DNA of 64,000 nt from UBA2336 sp046294915 (GTDB taxonomy: Bacteria > Bacteroidota > Bacteroidia > Cytophagales > Cyclobacteriaceae), in the NCBI GenBank assembly GCA_046294915.1, contig JBKBOE010000003.1, positions 11,066 through 75,065 on the forward strand. Reading direction: 5' to 3'. The position numbers were made by a program, and so were the translations under genes. The first letter of the stretch is position 1, and each line of letters starts with the position of its first letter. Positions 25,979 to 35,029 of this stretch are shown piece by piece. Below the pieces are notes generated by a model. That model saw nothing but the letters and a program-made list of their open reading frames with translations. It searched no databases and was not told the origin of the DNA.

Positions 25979-26752
25979 ATGGCAAAGAAATTAACCTATC
26001 AGGATTTATTGGATGCAGGTGTTCACTTTGGGCACTTAACCCGTAAGTGGAACCCAAAGATGGCTGAGTACATCTTTATGGAGAATAACGGCATTCACAT
26101 TATTGATCTGAACAAGACCCTGACCTGCCTGGAAGAAGCAGCCTTTGCGCTGAAAAACATTGTGCGTTCAGGGCGTAAGATCATGTTCGTGGCTACCAAA
26201 AAGCAGGCAAAAGATATTGTGACTGAAGAAGCAAAGCGCCTGAATATGCCATACGTAACCGAGCGCTGGCTGGGTGGCATGCTTACCAATTTCGCCACCA
26301 TTCGTAAGTCGCTTAAAAAGCTTTCGCAGATTGACAAGCTCATGAAAGATGAGGCAGCGCAGAACCTCCAGAAGAAGGAGCGCCTGATGTTGACCCGCGA
26401 GAAAGCAAAACTTGAAAAGCAATTGGGCGGTATTGTTGATCTCAACCGCCTCCCTGCAGCATTGTTCGTTATTGATGTGAAGCGTGAGCACATTGCCGTG
26501 GCAGAGGCTCAGAAACTGAACATCCCCGTGTTTGCCATGGTGGATACCAATTCCGACCCGAGTGTGGTTGATTTCCCCATCCCCGCCAATGACGATGCAT
26601 TTAAATCCATATCGCTCATCACCAAATACATTGGTGAGGTGATTGAAGAAGGTCTTATGGAACGTAAGCGCGATAAAGAAGATGCAAACCTGAAGAAGGA
26701 AGAAGAAGAAAAGCGCAAGGTAGACGAAGCAGCCGTAGAAGAAGCCAAATAA
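25979..26752 (+). CDS. rpsB: 30S ribosomal protein S2
   Basis: 257-residue small-subunit protein needed for late 30S assembly and for binding S1. Conserved: LLDAGVHFGHLTRKWNPKMAEYIF, IHIIDLNKTL, RWLGGMLTNFATIRKS, and DVKREHIAVAEAQKLNIPVFAMVDTNSDP. The C-terminus carries an extended charged tail (KKEEEEKRKVDEAA). The start is the ATG at 25979, 16 bp after rpsI. A longer frame from 25916 only reads back into rpsI. tsf follows beyond a terminator-like hairpin. Confidence 0.97.
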   Translation: MAKKLTYQDLLDAGVHFGHLTRKWNPKMAEYIFMENNGIHIIDLNKTLTCLEEAAFALKNIVRSGRKIMFVATKKQAKDIVTEEAKRLNMPYVTERWLGGMLTNFATIRKSLKKLSQIDKLMKDEAAQNLQKKERLMLTREKAKLEKQLGGIVDLNRLPAALFVIDVKREHIAVAEAQKLNIPVFAMVDTNSDPSVVDFPIPANDDAFKSISLITKYIGEVIEEGLMERKRDKEDANLKKEEEEKRKVDEAAVEEAK

Positions 26753-26799
26753 GACAAAGTAGTTTGCTGATTAGCCAAAGCTTATCAGAGAAAAAATTG

Positions 26800-26834
26800 G
26801 AACATCGGCTGATTTGGCCGATGTTCTTTGTTTT
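26800..26834 (+). terminator. Terminator or attenuator between rpsB and tsf
   Basis: GAACATCGGC (26800-26809) pairs perfectly with GCCGATGTTC (26817-26826), followed by TTTGTTTT. Because tsf lies just downstream on the same strand, it may work as a partial terminator that lowers tsf expression. Confidence 0.75.
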
Positions 26835-26882
26835 CAACATGGAATAAAAAAAATGTAACGAATTATTAATCCGGATAAAACA

Positions 26883-27713
26883 ATGATTTCAGCACAAGAT
26901 GTAAACAAACTCCGTCAGATGACAGGCGCAGGCATGATGGACTGCAAAAAAGCTCTCAGCGAAGCAAACGGTGATTTTGAAAAAGCTATTGAGATTTTGC
27001 GGAAGAAGGGGCAGAAGGTTTCAGCTTCACGCTCCGATAAAGAGGCTACCGAAGGCTCTGTTTTCGTTAAAGTGAGTGACGATAGGAAAGAAGCCGTGTT
27101 GATAGCCTTGAATTGTGAAACCGATTTTGTGGCTAAAAATGAAGAGTTTCAAAATTTAGGGATGCTTATTGCCTCAAAAGCTTTTGAGGCCAAACCGGAA
27201 AGTAAAGAAGCACTGTTGGCCCTCAAAGCAGGAGAACTAACGTTGAATGACAAGATCATTGAACTGGTAGGTAAAATTGGAGAAAAAATTGAGGTGAGCG
27301 AATACGTGTATATGAAAGGCGAGGCGGTTGTGCCTTATATTCATGCCGGTGCCAAACTGGGTGTGCTTGTATCCTTAAAGGGAGTTAACGGCAAAGATGT
27401 TACTGATGCCGGTAAGGATGTGGGCATGCAGATTGCTGCGATGAATCCCGTTGCCATAGATGATAAATCCGTTGATAAATCGGTGATTGAAAAGGAACTG
27501 GAGATAGCGAAAGCCCAGATTTTGGCTGAGGGAAAACCGGAGAATATGGTAGAGAAGATAGCGCAGGGTAAGCTGGCAAAGTTCTTTAAGGAGAATACAC
27601 TGCTTGCGCAGGCCTTTGTTAAGGACAACAGTAAAACGGTTGCCCAGTACCTCGACAGTGTTTCAAAGGGGTTAACCGTAGCGGAGTTCAAGAGAATAGC
27701 TGTAGGGAAGTAA
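26883..27713 (+). CDS. tsf: Elongation factor Ts
   Basis: 276-residue nucleotide exchange factor that recycles EF-Tu from GDP to GTP. It has the N-terminal UBA-like region VNKLRQMTGAGMMDCKKALSEANGD and the core motif NCETDFVAKNEEFQ that contacts EF-Tu, plus KGEAVVPYIHAGAKLGVLVSL. Length is normal. It lies 130 bp after rpsB with a hairpin between. A weak stem (AGTATC/GATACT, about 27720-27738) follows the stop. Confidence 0.97.
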   Translation: MISAQDVNKLRQMTGAGMMDCKKALSEANGDFEKAIEILRKKGQKVSASRSDKEATEGSVFVKVSDDRKEAVLIALNCETDFVAKNEEFQNLGMLIASKAFEAKPESKEALLALKAGELTLNDKIIELVGKIGEKIEVSEYVYMKGEAVVPYIHAGAKLGVLVSLKGVNGKDVTDAGKDVGMQIAAMNPVAIDDKSVDKSVIEKELEIAKAQILAEGKPENMVEKIAQGKLAKFFKENTLLAQAFVKDNSKTVAQYLDSVSKGLTVAEFKRIAVGK

Positions 27714-27792
27714 ACAGGCAGTATCAATTTAAGATACTCGCTTTGGGGAGTTTGATAAGAGTTAGTACTTTTAGTAAGTAAATGGTGATAGG

Positions 27793-28533
27793 ATGCAATT
27801 GAGAAAATTATTTGTACTACTGCTTTTTGTGCAGGGAGCAACGGTGTTCAGCCAGAATACCAGCGGCTCCACTCGCACCTTTATGCAAAACCAATACCTG
27901 CTGGAGCGAATGTCAAATCCTGAAATGTTGGTTACCGGAGCTTCCGTGCAAACCTTGCCACCGGCTGCACCTGATGTTATTGGCGATGATTTATTAAATA
28001 CTCATTTTCAGAAAGCTACGTTTCTGTTGAATGACAGTTCATTACTCGAAGGCCTTCCGGTAAAATATTATATTACCCGCAATGAGTTTGATGTAAAAAC
28101 GAAAGCAGGCCTACGGTCTTTGAAGGGTGACCGGGTTAAAAGTTTTGTTTGGATAGACAGCCTTACGAAAAGGCCACAGATATTCATCAATGCCAGTGAA
28201 TTTAAAAGACCGGATGGCACAACAGGAACGGGTTTCTTCCAGTTAATTACCGAAGGAAAAGTAGGCTTAATGAAGCAAACAGAAGTTATTTTTAAAGAAG
28301 CCAATTACCACGTGGCATTGAATGTAGGTAACGTTGACCATAAGCTGATTAAAAAAATACATCTCTATTATCTGGTTAACAATACATTTGCTCCCTTGCC
28401 AAAAAAGAAGCTGGAATCCATTTTCCCGGATCACCAACCCGAAGTGCAGCGCTTTATCAAAGTCAACACACTTGATTTAACCCGCGAAGACCACCTGCAG
28501 GCATTGTTTGAGTATTACAACTCGTTAAAGTAG
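27793..28533 (+). CDS. Secreted conserved hypothetical protein
   Basis: 246 residues with signal peptide (MQLRKLFVLLLFVQGATVFSQ), a low-complexity linker, then a mixed alpha/beta domain with FLLNDSSLLEGLPVKYYITRNEFDVKT and GFFQLITEGKVGLMKQTEVI. The C-terminus HLQALFEYYNSLK is typical of a recurring Bacteroidota family of unknown role. It is a single gene after tsf, convergent with the aminolipid acyltransferase. I do not recognise a specific function. Confidence 0.7.
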   Translation: MQLRKLFVLLLFVQGATVFSQNTSGSTRTFMQNQYLLERMSNPEMLVTGASVQTLPPAAPDVIGDDLLNTHFQKATFLLNDSSLLEGLPVKYYITRNEFDVKTKAGLRSLKGDRVKSFVWIDSLTKRPQIFINASEFKRPDGTTGTGFFQLITEGKVGLMKQTEVIFKEANYHVALNVGNVDHKLIKKIHLYYLVNNTFAPLPKKKLESIFPDHQPEVQRFIKVNTLDLTREDHLQALFEYYNSLK

Positions 28534-28570
28534 TTACCAGTTGACTTGAATTTGAGATTGAAAGTTGCTG

Positions 28571-30316
28571 TCAGGTAAACTCCTTCTGCAAATTTGCGAT
28601 GGTTGACTTATTTACATTTCTGAAATCAAGAATCATCAGACCGTCCAACGCTTCGTTAAACTTCGGATCAACATTGAAACCTATAATCCGGGCATTCTGC
28701 TGAATGTATTTTTTCAAGAGTACCGGGGCCGACCGGATAGCCGGTTCAATGTCATCAATTATCTTATCTAACTTACGCACATCTCCACCCGCTGTTTTTA
28801 CCAGGGTTTGCGCTTCTTCCATGATCATGGGATTGACCTTAAACCGTTTTCGGGGTTGGATAAACGCGGCCAGGTCTTTATCGAAATAATGCTTCTGTAT
28901 AAAGGCCACAATCACGCTCTTTGAAACCTTGGAGTAATAATTACTGATGCTTACCGGCCCGATGATGTAGCAGTATTGAGGGTTGGTTACCAAAACGGTT
29001 AAAATACCCCGCCACAATAAAAAGAGGGGGAGGCGCTTGTTTTGATATTCGGGAATAATAAAGGAACGACCCAGTTCAAGAGCGTTGTTCAGTACGGGAA
29101 CAATACCGTCTTTCATCTTAAATAAAGTATTGGTATAGAACCCCTTCCGCCCGTGGGTGCGGATGATATCATTGCCCATACCAATGCGGTAGGCACCAGC
29201 CAGTTTGCCCGCCTCACGATCATACAGGAACAAGTGTTGGTAATACGCATCGAATTGGTCAAGGTCGATTTTTTTATTGGTTCCTTCTCCCTCCTGACGA
29301 AAGGTCAACTCGCGCAGCCGGCCGATTTCCAGCAATAAGTTGGGAATTACATTTGCAGGTGCCAGGTAAACGTCAAAATTCTGCTGACTAAATAGTTTCA
29401 GGTGGGCTATCTTTTCAAGATCCTGCTTCAGTAAATCACGGCCGATGCCTTCTGTAATCGGCTCAGGCCGGTTGAGTTTAGGAACAGGCACGATACTTTT
29501 TTTTCTATTCAGGGCAAGCCCCAGCGAATAAGTGCGTGCCCTCAAAAAAGCGCTGAATTGTTCGATGCTCTTCAGATCATCCTGTTCTTCAACGGGTATC
29601 GGGTTTCCAATGCGAACGCGTATTGAAAAATCGTGAGCTTTGGTTAGTTCATGTGGTAAACGTAACGTACGCAAGGCCGGGTGGATACGGCCGAGCAGGT
29701 GAAAGGACCAACTGTTGTGTCCATGAAAATAGATGGGAATAACCGGAACCCGGGCTTTTTTAATGAGTTTGATGGCCGGCTTTTGCCAGGCCTTGTCGGT
29801 AACACCTTTAGCGTTTCGCTGACGGGTAGAAACCTCACCGGCAGGAAATATTCCTAGCGGCTGCCCCGCTTCAACTTGTTTCCTTGCCAGCTTCATTCCG
29901 GTAATGCTGGATGCCACACCTTTATAATCTTCAAACGGATTAACGGCAATAAAGAAATCACTGAGGGGTTCAATTTTTTTCAGCAGGAAGTTGGCCAGCA
30001 CTTTATAGTCAGGCCGTTTACGTGCAATCAGTTCAATCAGTGCAAGTCCGTCAATTCCACCATACGGGTGGTTGGAAACTGTAATAAATGCGCCTTTTTT
30101 CGGAATGCGGGCTAATTCATTCTCATCAACTTCCAGGGTAATGTTTCGGTGCCTGAAATAACCTCGGGTAAAGTCAACCCCTTTGAGGTCATACAAATCC
30201 TCATACAGTTTGTTCAGGTCGTGCAGCCCGGCAAACTGCATCAGTCCTCCGGCAATGAGTTTATTGCGGATGCCGGTTGCTTTGCTGAAATCGGCTACGC
30301 TGATAAGGGGTTTCAT
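28571..30316 (-). CDS. Two-domain O-/N-acyltransferase, OlsF-like aminolipid synthase
   Basis: 581 residues with two enzyme domains. The N-terminal half is a PlsC-type acyltransferase (SNHPYGGIDG at 81-90, FPAGEVS at 157-163, VPVIPIYFHGHN). The C-terminal half (from about 310) is a GNAT-like N-acyltransferase as in OlsB (DVYLAPANVIPNLLLEIGRLRELTFRQEGEG, then LYDREAGKLAGAYRIGMG). This order matches OlsF, described in Serratia and Flavobacterium as making ornithine lipid with one protein. Glycine or another amino acid could be the head group here. A coiled-coil gene lies upstream on the same strand. Confidence 0.8.
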   Translation of the reverse strand: MKPLISVADFSKATGIRNKLIAGGLMQFAGLHDLNKLYEDLYDLKGVDFTRGYFRHRNITLEVDENELARIPKKGAFITVSNHPYGGIDGLALIELIARKRPDYKVLANFLLKKIEPLSDFFIAVNPFEDYKGVASSITGMKLARKQVEAGQPLGIFPAGEVSTRQRNAKGVTDKAWQKPAIKLIKKARVPVIPIYFHGHNSWSFHLLGRIHPALRTLRLPHELTKAHDFSIRVRIGNPIPVEEQDDLKSIEQFSAFLRARTYSLGLALNRKKSIVPVPKLNRPEPITEGIGRDLLKQDLEKIAHLKLFSQQNFDVYLAPANVIPNLLLEIGRLRELTFRQEGEGTNKKIDLDQFDAYYQHLFLYDREAGKLAGAYRIGMGNDIIRTHGRKGFYTNTLFKMKDGIVPVLNNALELGRSFIIPEYQNKRLPLFLLWRGILTVLVTNPQYCYIIGPVSISNYYSKVSKSVIVAFIQKHYFDKDLAAFIQPRKRFKVNPMIMEEAQTLVKTAGGDVRKLDKIIDDIEPAIRSAPVLLKKYIQQNARIIGFNVDPKFNEALDGLMILDFRNVNKSTIANLQKEFT

Positions 30317-30340
30317 CCTGATTAGGTACCTCTTAACAGC

Positions 30341-30613
30341 TTACTTTTGTTTCTTTTTAAACGCAGCTTTTACTGCATTTTCAAGTTCAGCCCCGGCCTT
30401 CTTCAGGCTGGACTCTACTTCTTTCCAACGCTCTTTGTCGTTTGCCTCTTTCTTTAGTTTTTCTGCGGCCAGTTTCAGTTCTTCAAACTTTTCTTCAAAT
30501 TCCTTATTCAGTTTACCACCGGCTTCATTGAGTTCGGTCATGAACTGATCTATTTTTTTACCAAAATTGCTGAACGCTTTTTCGGCTGTGCCTTGTTTTT
30601 GATTTTTTGCCAT
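30341..30613 (-). CDS. Small charged coiled-coil protein
   Basis: 90 residues, rich in Lys, Glu and Ala, predicted as one or two long amphipathic helices (ELNEAGGKLNKEFEEKFEELKLAAEKLKKEA). No signal peptide. Similar short proteins are common in Bacteroidota but have no known function. It lies 24 bp upstream of the OlsF-like gene on the same strand, so a shared transcript is likely. Confidence 0.65.
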   Translation of the reverse strand: MAKNQKQGTAEKAFSNFGKKIDQFMTELNEAGGKLNKEFEEKFEELKLAAEKLKKEANDKERWKEVESSLKKAGAELENAVKAAFKKKQK

Positions 30614-30828
30614 AATATTCGGATTTGCAAACCAATATACTACTTCTCAAAATAACCGTTTTAGAATTTTCATTGCATATTGTTGGTTCTCCATCATTGG
30701 TTTTTTGCCCCGACAACCCCCAGTACGGAAGAAAAAGGACGCCCGGTTAATTGTCAAATACTTGAAAATTCCATTAAAATTTATTTTTGAGATAAGTTCT
30801 AGTAACTTTCAACGTTGCCGTTAGCCCA

Positions 30829-31521
30829 ATGGTTATGTATACCGATCAGGATCACCTTGACTATATTACAAAGCTGCTTGAAACCAAATCAACCGCTAAG
30901 CAAAAAACCTATAAATTTTTGCTGGAAGCATTTGCAGTGCTGAAGGCCGAATCGAAACGGATTGTTTCGGAAATCAAGAAAAAGGCTCACCCTGATGACG
31001 AGGATGTTACGGCTGATTTTACAGACGTTAACGAGCACGAATTTCATGTAAAGCTGGCTGGCGATCTGTTGATTTTTGTTCTTCACACCAATGTGGTAAC
31101 CTTCGACAACGACCATTTTGCCATGAAGGACCCTTACATCACTCAAAACGAATGCAACCGGTACTTCGGGCAGATCAATATCTATAATTTCATGTCGGAT
31201 TCGTTGAAGTTTAACCGGGTAAACGATCCGGGCTATCTGGTGGCGCGGTTAATGGTAAATCACGAAAACCGTTTCTTTGTTGAGGGTGAAGGCCAGGTAG
31301 CAACTTTATTCAACAAAATATCCGAGGGTCCGTTAACCAAAGAGTTTCTCAACGGACTTGTAAAACTTGCCCTTGCCATTGCCATAGAAAATGATCTGAT
31401 GGCCCCACCCTATCCACAGGTAAAGTTTATTACACTGTATCAAAAAATTGAACATACACCTGATCTGGGGGGTGGTCAGAAAATCGGCTTCCGCATGAGT
31501 TATCAGGAACGAACACAGTAG
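30829..31521 (+). CDS. Conserved cytosolic hypothetical protein
   Basis: 230 residues with no signal peptide or membrane helix. The sequence is regular and folded-looking, for example DLLIFVLHTNVVTFDNDH, NRYFGQINIYNFMSDSLKFNRVNDPGYLVARLMVNHENRFFVEGEGQ. I recognise it as a conserved Bacteroidota family without a known function. It lies upstream of a small lipoprotein gene and cmk. Upstream, TAACTTTC (about 30800) is only a weak -7 candidate. Confidence 0.75.
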   Translation: MVMYTDQDHLDYITKLLETKSTAKQKTYKFLLEAFAVLKAESKRIVSEIKKKAHPDDEDVTADFTDVNEHEFHVKLAGDLLIFVLHTNVVTFDNDHFAMKDPYITQNECNRYFGQINIYNFMSDSLKFNRVNDPGYLVARLMVNHENRFFVEGEGQVATLFNKISEGPLTKEFLNGLVKLALAIAIENDLMAPPYPQVKFITLYQKIEHTPDLGGGQKIGFRMSYQERTQ

Positions 31522-31576
31522 TGGAACCGGTTGTACAACTTGGCAGGTCGTTCTATATTGCTGGTGAAAAATATAC

Positions 31577-31699
31577 ATGAAGCGACTCCTTCTTTATCTG
31601 CTTATCAGTTCTTTGCTGGCGGTAAGTTGTGCATCAAATAAAAAGCACAAACGGCTAAAACCCGGTAAGCCCATTCCTTGCCCCTTAAAGGATTGCTGA
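31577..31699 (+). CDS. 40-residue lipoprotein upstream of cmk
   Basis: A 40-codon gene: MKRLLLYLLISSLLAVSC, the lipobox (L-A-V-S-C) with Cys18 as the lipidation site, then a basic linker (ASNKKHKRLKPGK) and the end PIPCPLKDC. The paired cysteines in CPLKDC could bind metal or form a disulfide. The stop TGA overlaps the ATG of cmk (ATGA), a strong sign that the gene is translated. The function is unknown. Confidence 0.7.
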   Translation: MKRLLLYLLISSLLAVSCASNKKHKRLKPGKPIPCPLKDC

Positions 31700-32388
31700 T
31701 GATGCTGAACAAAATCATTATTGCCATTGACGGATACTCAGCCTGTGGAAAGAGTACAACAGCCAGGCAGGTGGCCAAAATTCTAGGATACCGGTATATC
31801 GATTCTGGCGCCATGTATCGTGCAGTAACCCTGTTTTTTTTAGATCAGCATGTTGCACTGACCAATCCCAAAGAGATTAGCCGCGCTCTGCAAAAAATTT
31901 CCATCTCATTTAAGGTGAATTCAAAAGGAACCAGTGAGACCTACCTGAACGGACTTAATATTGAAAGGGAGATCCGGGATTTCAGGGTGTCGGAATTTGT
32001 GAGCCAGGTTAGCGCGCTAAAGGAGGTGCGTATGGCCATGGTGGAACAACAACGCAAAATGGGTAAGGATAAGGCTATTGTTATGGATGGCCGCGATATT
32101 GGCACCGTTGTGTTTCCGCAGGCTGAGTTGAAATTTTTTATGACAGCCGATATGCTGGTACGGGCGTTTCGGAGGCAGCGTGAATTGCTGGAAAAGGATA
32201 TTTTGATTGACCTGGATACGGTAATAGAAAACATACGAGAGCGCGACCGGATTGATACAACACGGGCCGAAAGTCCGCTGCGGAAGTCGCCCGATTCGGT
32301 GGTGATTGATACCACGTATATTTCGATTGACGAGCAGGTGGATGAAGTGGTAAGGCGGGCAATTTCAGCGATACTAAAAAGGCGCTAA
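31699..32388 (+). CDS. cmk: Cytidylate kinase
   Basis: 229-residue enzyme that phosphorylates CMP and dCMP with ATP. The P-loop is AIDGYSACGKSTTARQ near the N-terminus; YRYIDSGAMYRAVTLFF and VMDGRDIGTVVFPQAELKFF are the family blocks, with the lid RERDRIDTTRAESPLRKSPD. The start is the ATG at 31699, coupled to the small lipoprotein stop; an ATG at 31702 is also possible. The frame from 31678 is not needed. Confidence 0.96.
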   Translation: MMLNKIIIAIDGYSACGKSTTARQVAKILGYRYIDSGAMYRAVTLFFLDQHVALTNPKEISRALQKISISFKVNSKGTSETYLNGLNIEREIRDFRVSEFVSQVSALKEVRMAMVEQQRKMGKDKAIVMDGRDIGTVVFPQAELKFFMTADMLVRAFRRQRELLEKDILIDLDTVIENIRERDRIDTTRAESPLRKSPDSVVIDTTYISIDEQVDEVVRRAISAILKRR

Positions 32389-32410
32389 AGCTTAACAGAA
32401 AGCCTTTTTA
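32376..32410 (+). terminator. Weak terminator after cmk
   Basis: AAAAAGGC (32376-32383) pairs with GCCTTTTT (32402-32409) over an 18-base loop that contains the cmk stop codon. The T-run is part of the stem, so efficiency is uncertain. Confidence 0.4.
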
Positions 32411-32426
32411 ATGTCAGATTTATGGT

Positions 32427-32434
32427 TAATTTTG
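32427..32434 (+). promoter_or_regulatory. Putative -7 box of the nqr operon
   Basis: TAATTTTG matches TAnnTTTG and lies 31 bp before the nqrA ATG. The -33 side is only T-rich (about 32405-32409). Confidence 0.45.
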
Positions 32435-32465
32435 CCACCGTTCAAAATTCAAAATCACTGCTGGC

Positions 32466-33830
32466 ATGGGCAAATTTATTCGGTTAAAGAAGGGCTTTGA
32501 TATCAATCTTGCCGGCAAAGCCGCTTCCAAAATCGCATCCATTGAACAACCCGAAACCTTTGCTATAAAACCTACCGATTTTCACGGTCTTTATATGCCC
32601 AAACCCGTGGTTAAGGAGGGCGACCAGGTAAAAGCAGGTTCTGTTTTATTTCATGATAAAAAGAATGAACAAATTGTTTTTACCGCTCCGGTTAGCGGAG
32701 AGGTGGTTGAAATAAAAAGGGGCGAAAAGCGGAAACTGCTTGAAATAAGAATATTAGCCGATAAGGATATTGACTACGTATCCTTTACTAAGTATTCGGT
32801 AAGCGAGTTGGCTAATTTGTCGCGCGAAAAAGCCCTTGAGCAATTGTTGGCCAGCGGAGTGTGGGTTAATCTTATTCAACGGCCCTTCGGCATTGTAGCC
32901 GATCCGGCAGAAAAGCCAAAATCAATTTTCATTTCAGCCTTTGATTCGGGCCCCCTTGCACCGGATTATAATATTTTGTTCAAAGGTCAGGAGCAGTTCT
33001 TTCAAACAGGTATTGATATCCTTAAGAAGTTTACGTCTGGCTCCATTCACGTAAATGTTCATTCGGGGCGCGAAATATCACCTGTATTTTCGCAGGTTAA
33101 AGGGGTTGAATTGAACAAATTTTCGGGTCCGCACCCCTCGGGCTGCGTAGGTGTGCAGATTCACCACATCGATCCGGTAAGCAAGGGTAATGTGGTATGG
33201 ACAATTTCCCCACAAGGGGTTATTCAAATCGGGAAACTGTTTCTTAACGGTCAGTATGATGCGTCTAAAATTATTGCTGTTGCAGGGTCCGAAATAAAAG
33301 AGCCACAGTACTATAAAACCTATACCGGGGCGAACGTAAAGAAATTTCTGAATAACAACCTTAAACAAAATCATGTACGCGTTGTTTCCGGTAATGTACT
33401 AACGGGCACTAATATAGGGCCTGAGGGGTATCTGGGATTCTTTGATCACCTGGTAACCGTTATTCCGGAAGGTGACTACTATGAGTTTCTGGGATGGATC
33501 AAACCCACCGTGAATAAGCTTAGTTTTCAACGGGCGTTTGGATTGCTTTCGTTTTTAACACCGAAGAAAGAATTTGTTGCCGACAGCAATACTCGCGGTG
33601 AACCCCGTGCGTTTGTTCAAACCGGGGTGTTCGAGAAGGTAACCCCGATGGACATTCTTCCAACCTATCTCATCAAAGCCATTATCGCAGAGGATTATGA
33701 TGAGATGGAAGCCCTTGGTATTTATGAAGTAATTGAAGAAGATCTTGCGCTGTGTGAATTTGTAGATGTGTCCAAACACCATGTGCAGGAAATTTTGCGG
33801 GAAGGAATTGACCTTATACAGAACAGTTAA
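32466..33830 (+). CDS. nqrA: Na+-translocating NADH:quinone reductase subunit A
   Basis: 454-residue peripheral subunit of the Na+-NQR complex, which couples NADH oxidation and ubiquinone or menaquinone reduction to Na+ export. The N-terminus IRLKKGFDINLAGKA is the family hallmark. HGLYMPKPVVKEGDQVKAGSVLFHDK forms the biotinyl-lipoyl-like domain, and FSGPHPSGCVGVQIHHIDPVSKGNVVW is another conserved block. It is the first gene of a run of five nqr genes and the next starts 5 bp later. Confidence 0.97.
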   Translation: MGKFIRLKKGFDINLAGKAASKIASIEQPETFAIKPTDFHGLYMPKPVVKEGDQVKAGSVLFHDKKNEQIVFTAPVSGEVVEIKRGEKRKLLEIRILADKDIDYVSFTKYSVSELANLSREKALEQLLASGVWVNLIQRPFGIVADPAEKPKSIFISAFDSGPLAPDYNILFKGQEQFFQTGIDILKKFTSGSIHVNVHSGREISPVFSQVKGVELNKFSGPHPSGCVGVQIHHIDPVSKGNVVWTISPQGVIQIGKLFLNGQYDASKIIAVAGSEIKEPQYYKTYTGANVKKFLNNNLKQNHVRVVSGNVLTGTNIGPEGYLGFFDHLVTVIPEGDYYEFLGWIKPTVNKLSFQRAFGLLSFLTPKKEFVADSNTRGEPRAFVQTGVFEKVTPMDILPTYLIKAIIAEDYDEMEALGIYEVIEEDLALCEFVDVSKHHVQEILREGIDLIQNS

Positions 33831-33835
33831 TCACC

Positions 33836-35029
33836 ATGAAGTTATTGCGTCAGGTTTTTGATAAAGCAAAACACAACTTCGAGCGGGGCGGGAAGTACCA
33901 CAAGTACTTTTACCTGTTTGAAGCCATAGATACATTTAATTTTTCACCAAATACGGTAACACCGGCAAAAGGGGCGCAGATACGCGATGCCATTGACCTG
34001 AAACGGCTCATGATGACCGTGGTTATTGCCATGATACCCTGCCTGCTGTTCGGCATCTGGAATGTTGGGCACCAGCATTTTCTGGCAACCGGAGCAGAGG
34101 CTTCTGCCGGTGATAAAGTAATGATCGGGCTGGTGCAGGTGCTTCCTATAATTGTTGTTGCCTATGCGGCCGGAGGCCTGGTGGAAGTTGTATTTGCCAT
34201 CATACGTAAGCACCCCATTAACGAAGGTTACCTGGTTACCGGCATGCTTATTCCTCTGGTGATGCCACCTGATATTCCGCTGTGGCAAGTGGCCGTGGCA
34301 TCTATCTTTGCCGTGGTAATTGCCAAAGAAGCCTTTGGCGGAACAGGAATGAATATTCTGAACGTAGCCTTAACGGCACGCGCCTTCTTATACTTTGCCT
34401 ATCCTACCGACATTTCGGGTGAAGTATGGACCTACCTGGGTGATGGTGCAAAAACAGTTGCCGGCTACTCGGGGGCCACACCGTTGGCCGTGGCAGCCGC
34501 ATCAACAGGAAATGTAGTTACCGACCTCTCTAATTTTGGAGCCGGATGGGCGAATGATCTTTACAGTTTCTCCAACATGTTCTTTGGTATCATGCCGGGT
34601 TGTATTGGTGAAACGTCAACCTTAATGTGTTTGATCGGTGCCGCCATTCTTGTGATAACAGGTGTAGGCAGTTGGAAAATAATCGTGAGTGTTTTTGCCG
34701 GGGCATACGGAATGGGCCTTTTTATAAATATGCTCGGAACCAATGTATTCATGCAAATGCCTGCTCATTATCATCTTGTAATGGGTGGACTTGCCTTTGG
34801 AGCAGTGTTTATGGCTACTGATCCGGTTACAGCCGCGCAAACAGAAGCCGGCAAGTGGGTTTATGGCCTGCTTATTGGTATATTAACGGTGCTCATCCGG
34901 GTATTTAATCCGGCTTACCCCGAAGGTATTATGCTGGCCATTTTACTGATGAACGTATTCGCACCGCTTATTGATTATGCGGTAGTTAGTGCAAACAAAA
35001 AACGAAGATTGAAACGTGCGACAGTCTAA
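33836..35029 (+). CDS. nqrB: Na+-translocating NADH:quinone reductase subunit B
   Basis: 397-residue membrane subunit with about ten helices that binds FMN and riboflavin and takes part in Na+ transport. The covalent FMN site is the Thr of YSGATPLA (T215). Other conserved parts are FGGTGMNILNVALTARAFLYFAYP and FMATDPVTAAQTEAGKW. Its 3' end overlaps nqrC by 14 bases. All key residues are present. Confidence 0.97.
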   Translation: MKLLRQVFDKAKHNFERGGKYHKYFYLFEAIDTFNFSPNTVTPAKGAQIRDAIDLKRLMMTVVIAMIPCLLFGIWNVGHQHFLATGAEASAGDKVMIGLVQVLPIIVVAYAAGGLVEVVFAIIRKHPINEGYLVTGMLIPLVMPPDIPLWQVAVASIFAVVIAKEAFGGTGMNILNVALTARAFLYFAYPTDISGEVWTYLGDGAKTVAGYSGATPLAVAAASTGNVVTDLSNFGAGWANDLYSFSNMFFGIMPGCIGETSTLMCLIGAAILVITGVGSWKIIVSVFAGAYGMGLFINMLGTNVFMQMPAHYHLVMGGLAFGAVFMATDPVTAAQTEAGKWVYGLLIGILTVLIRVFNPAYPEGIMLAILLMNVFAPLIDYAVVSANKKRRLKRATV

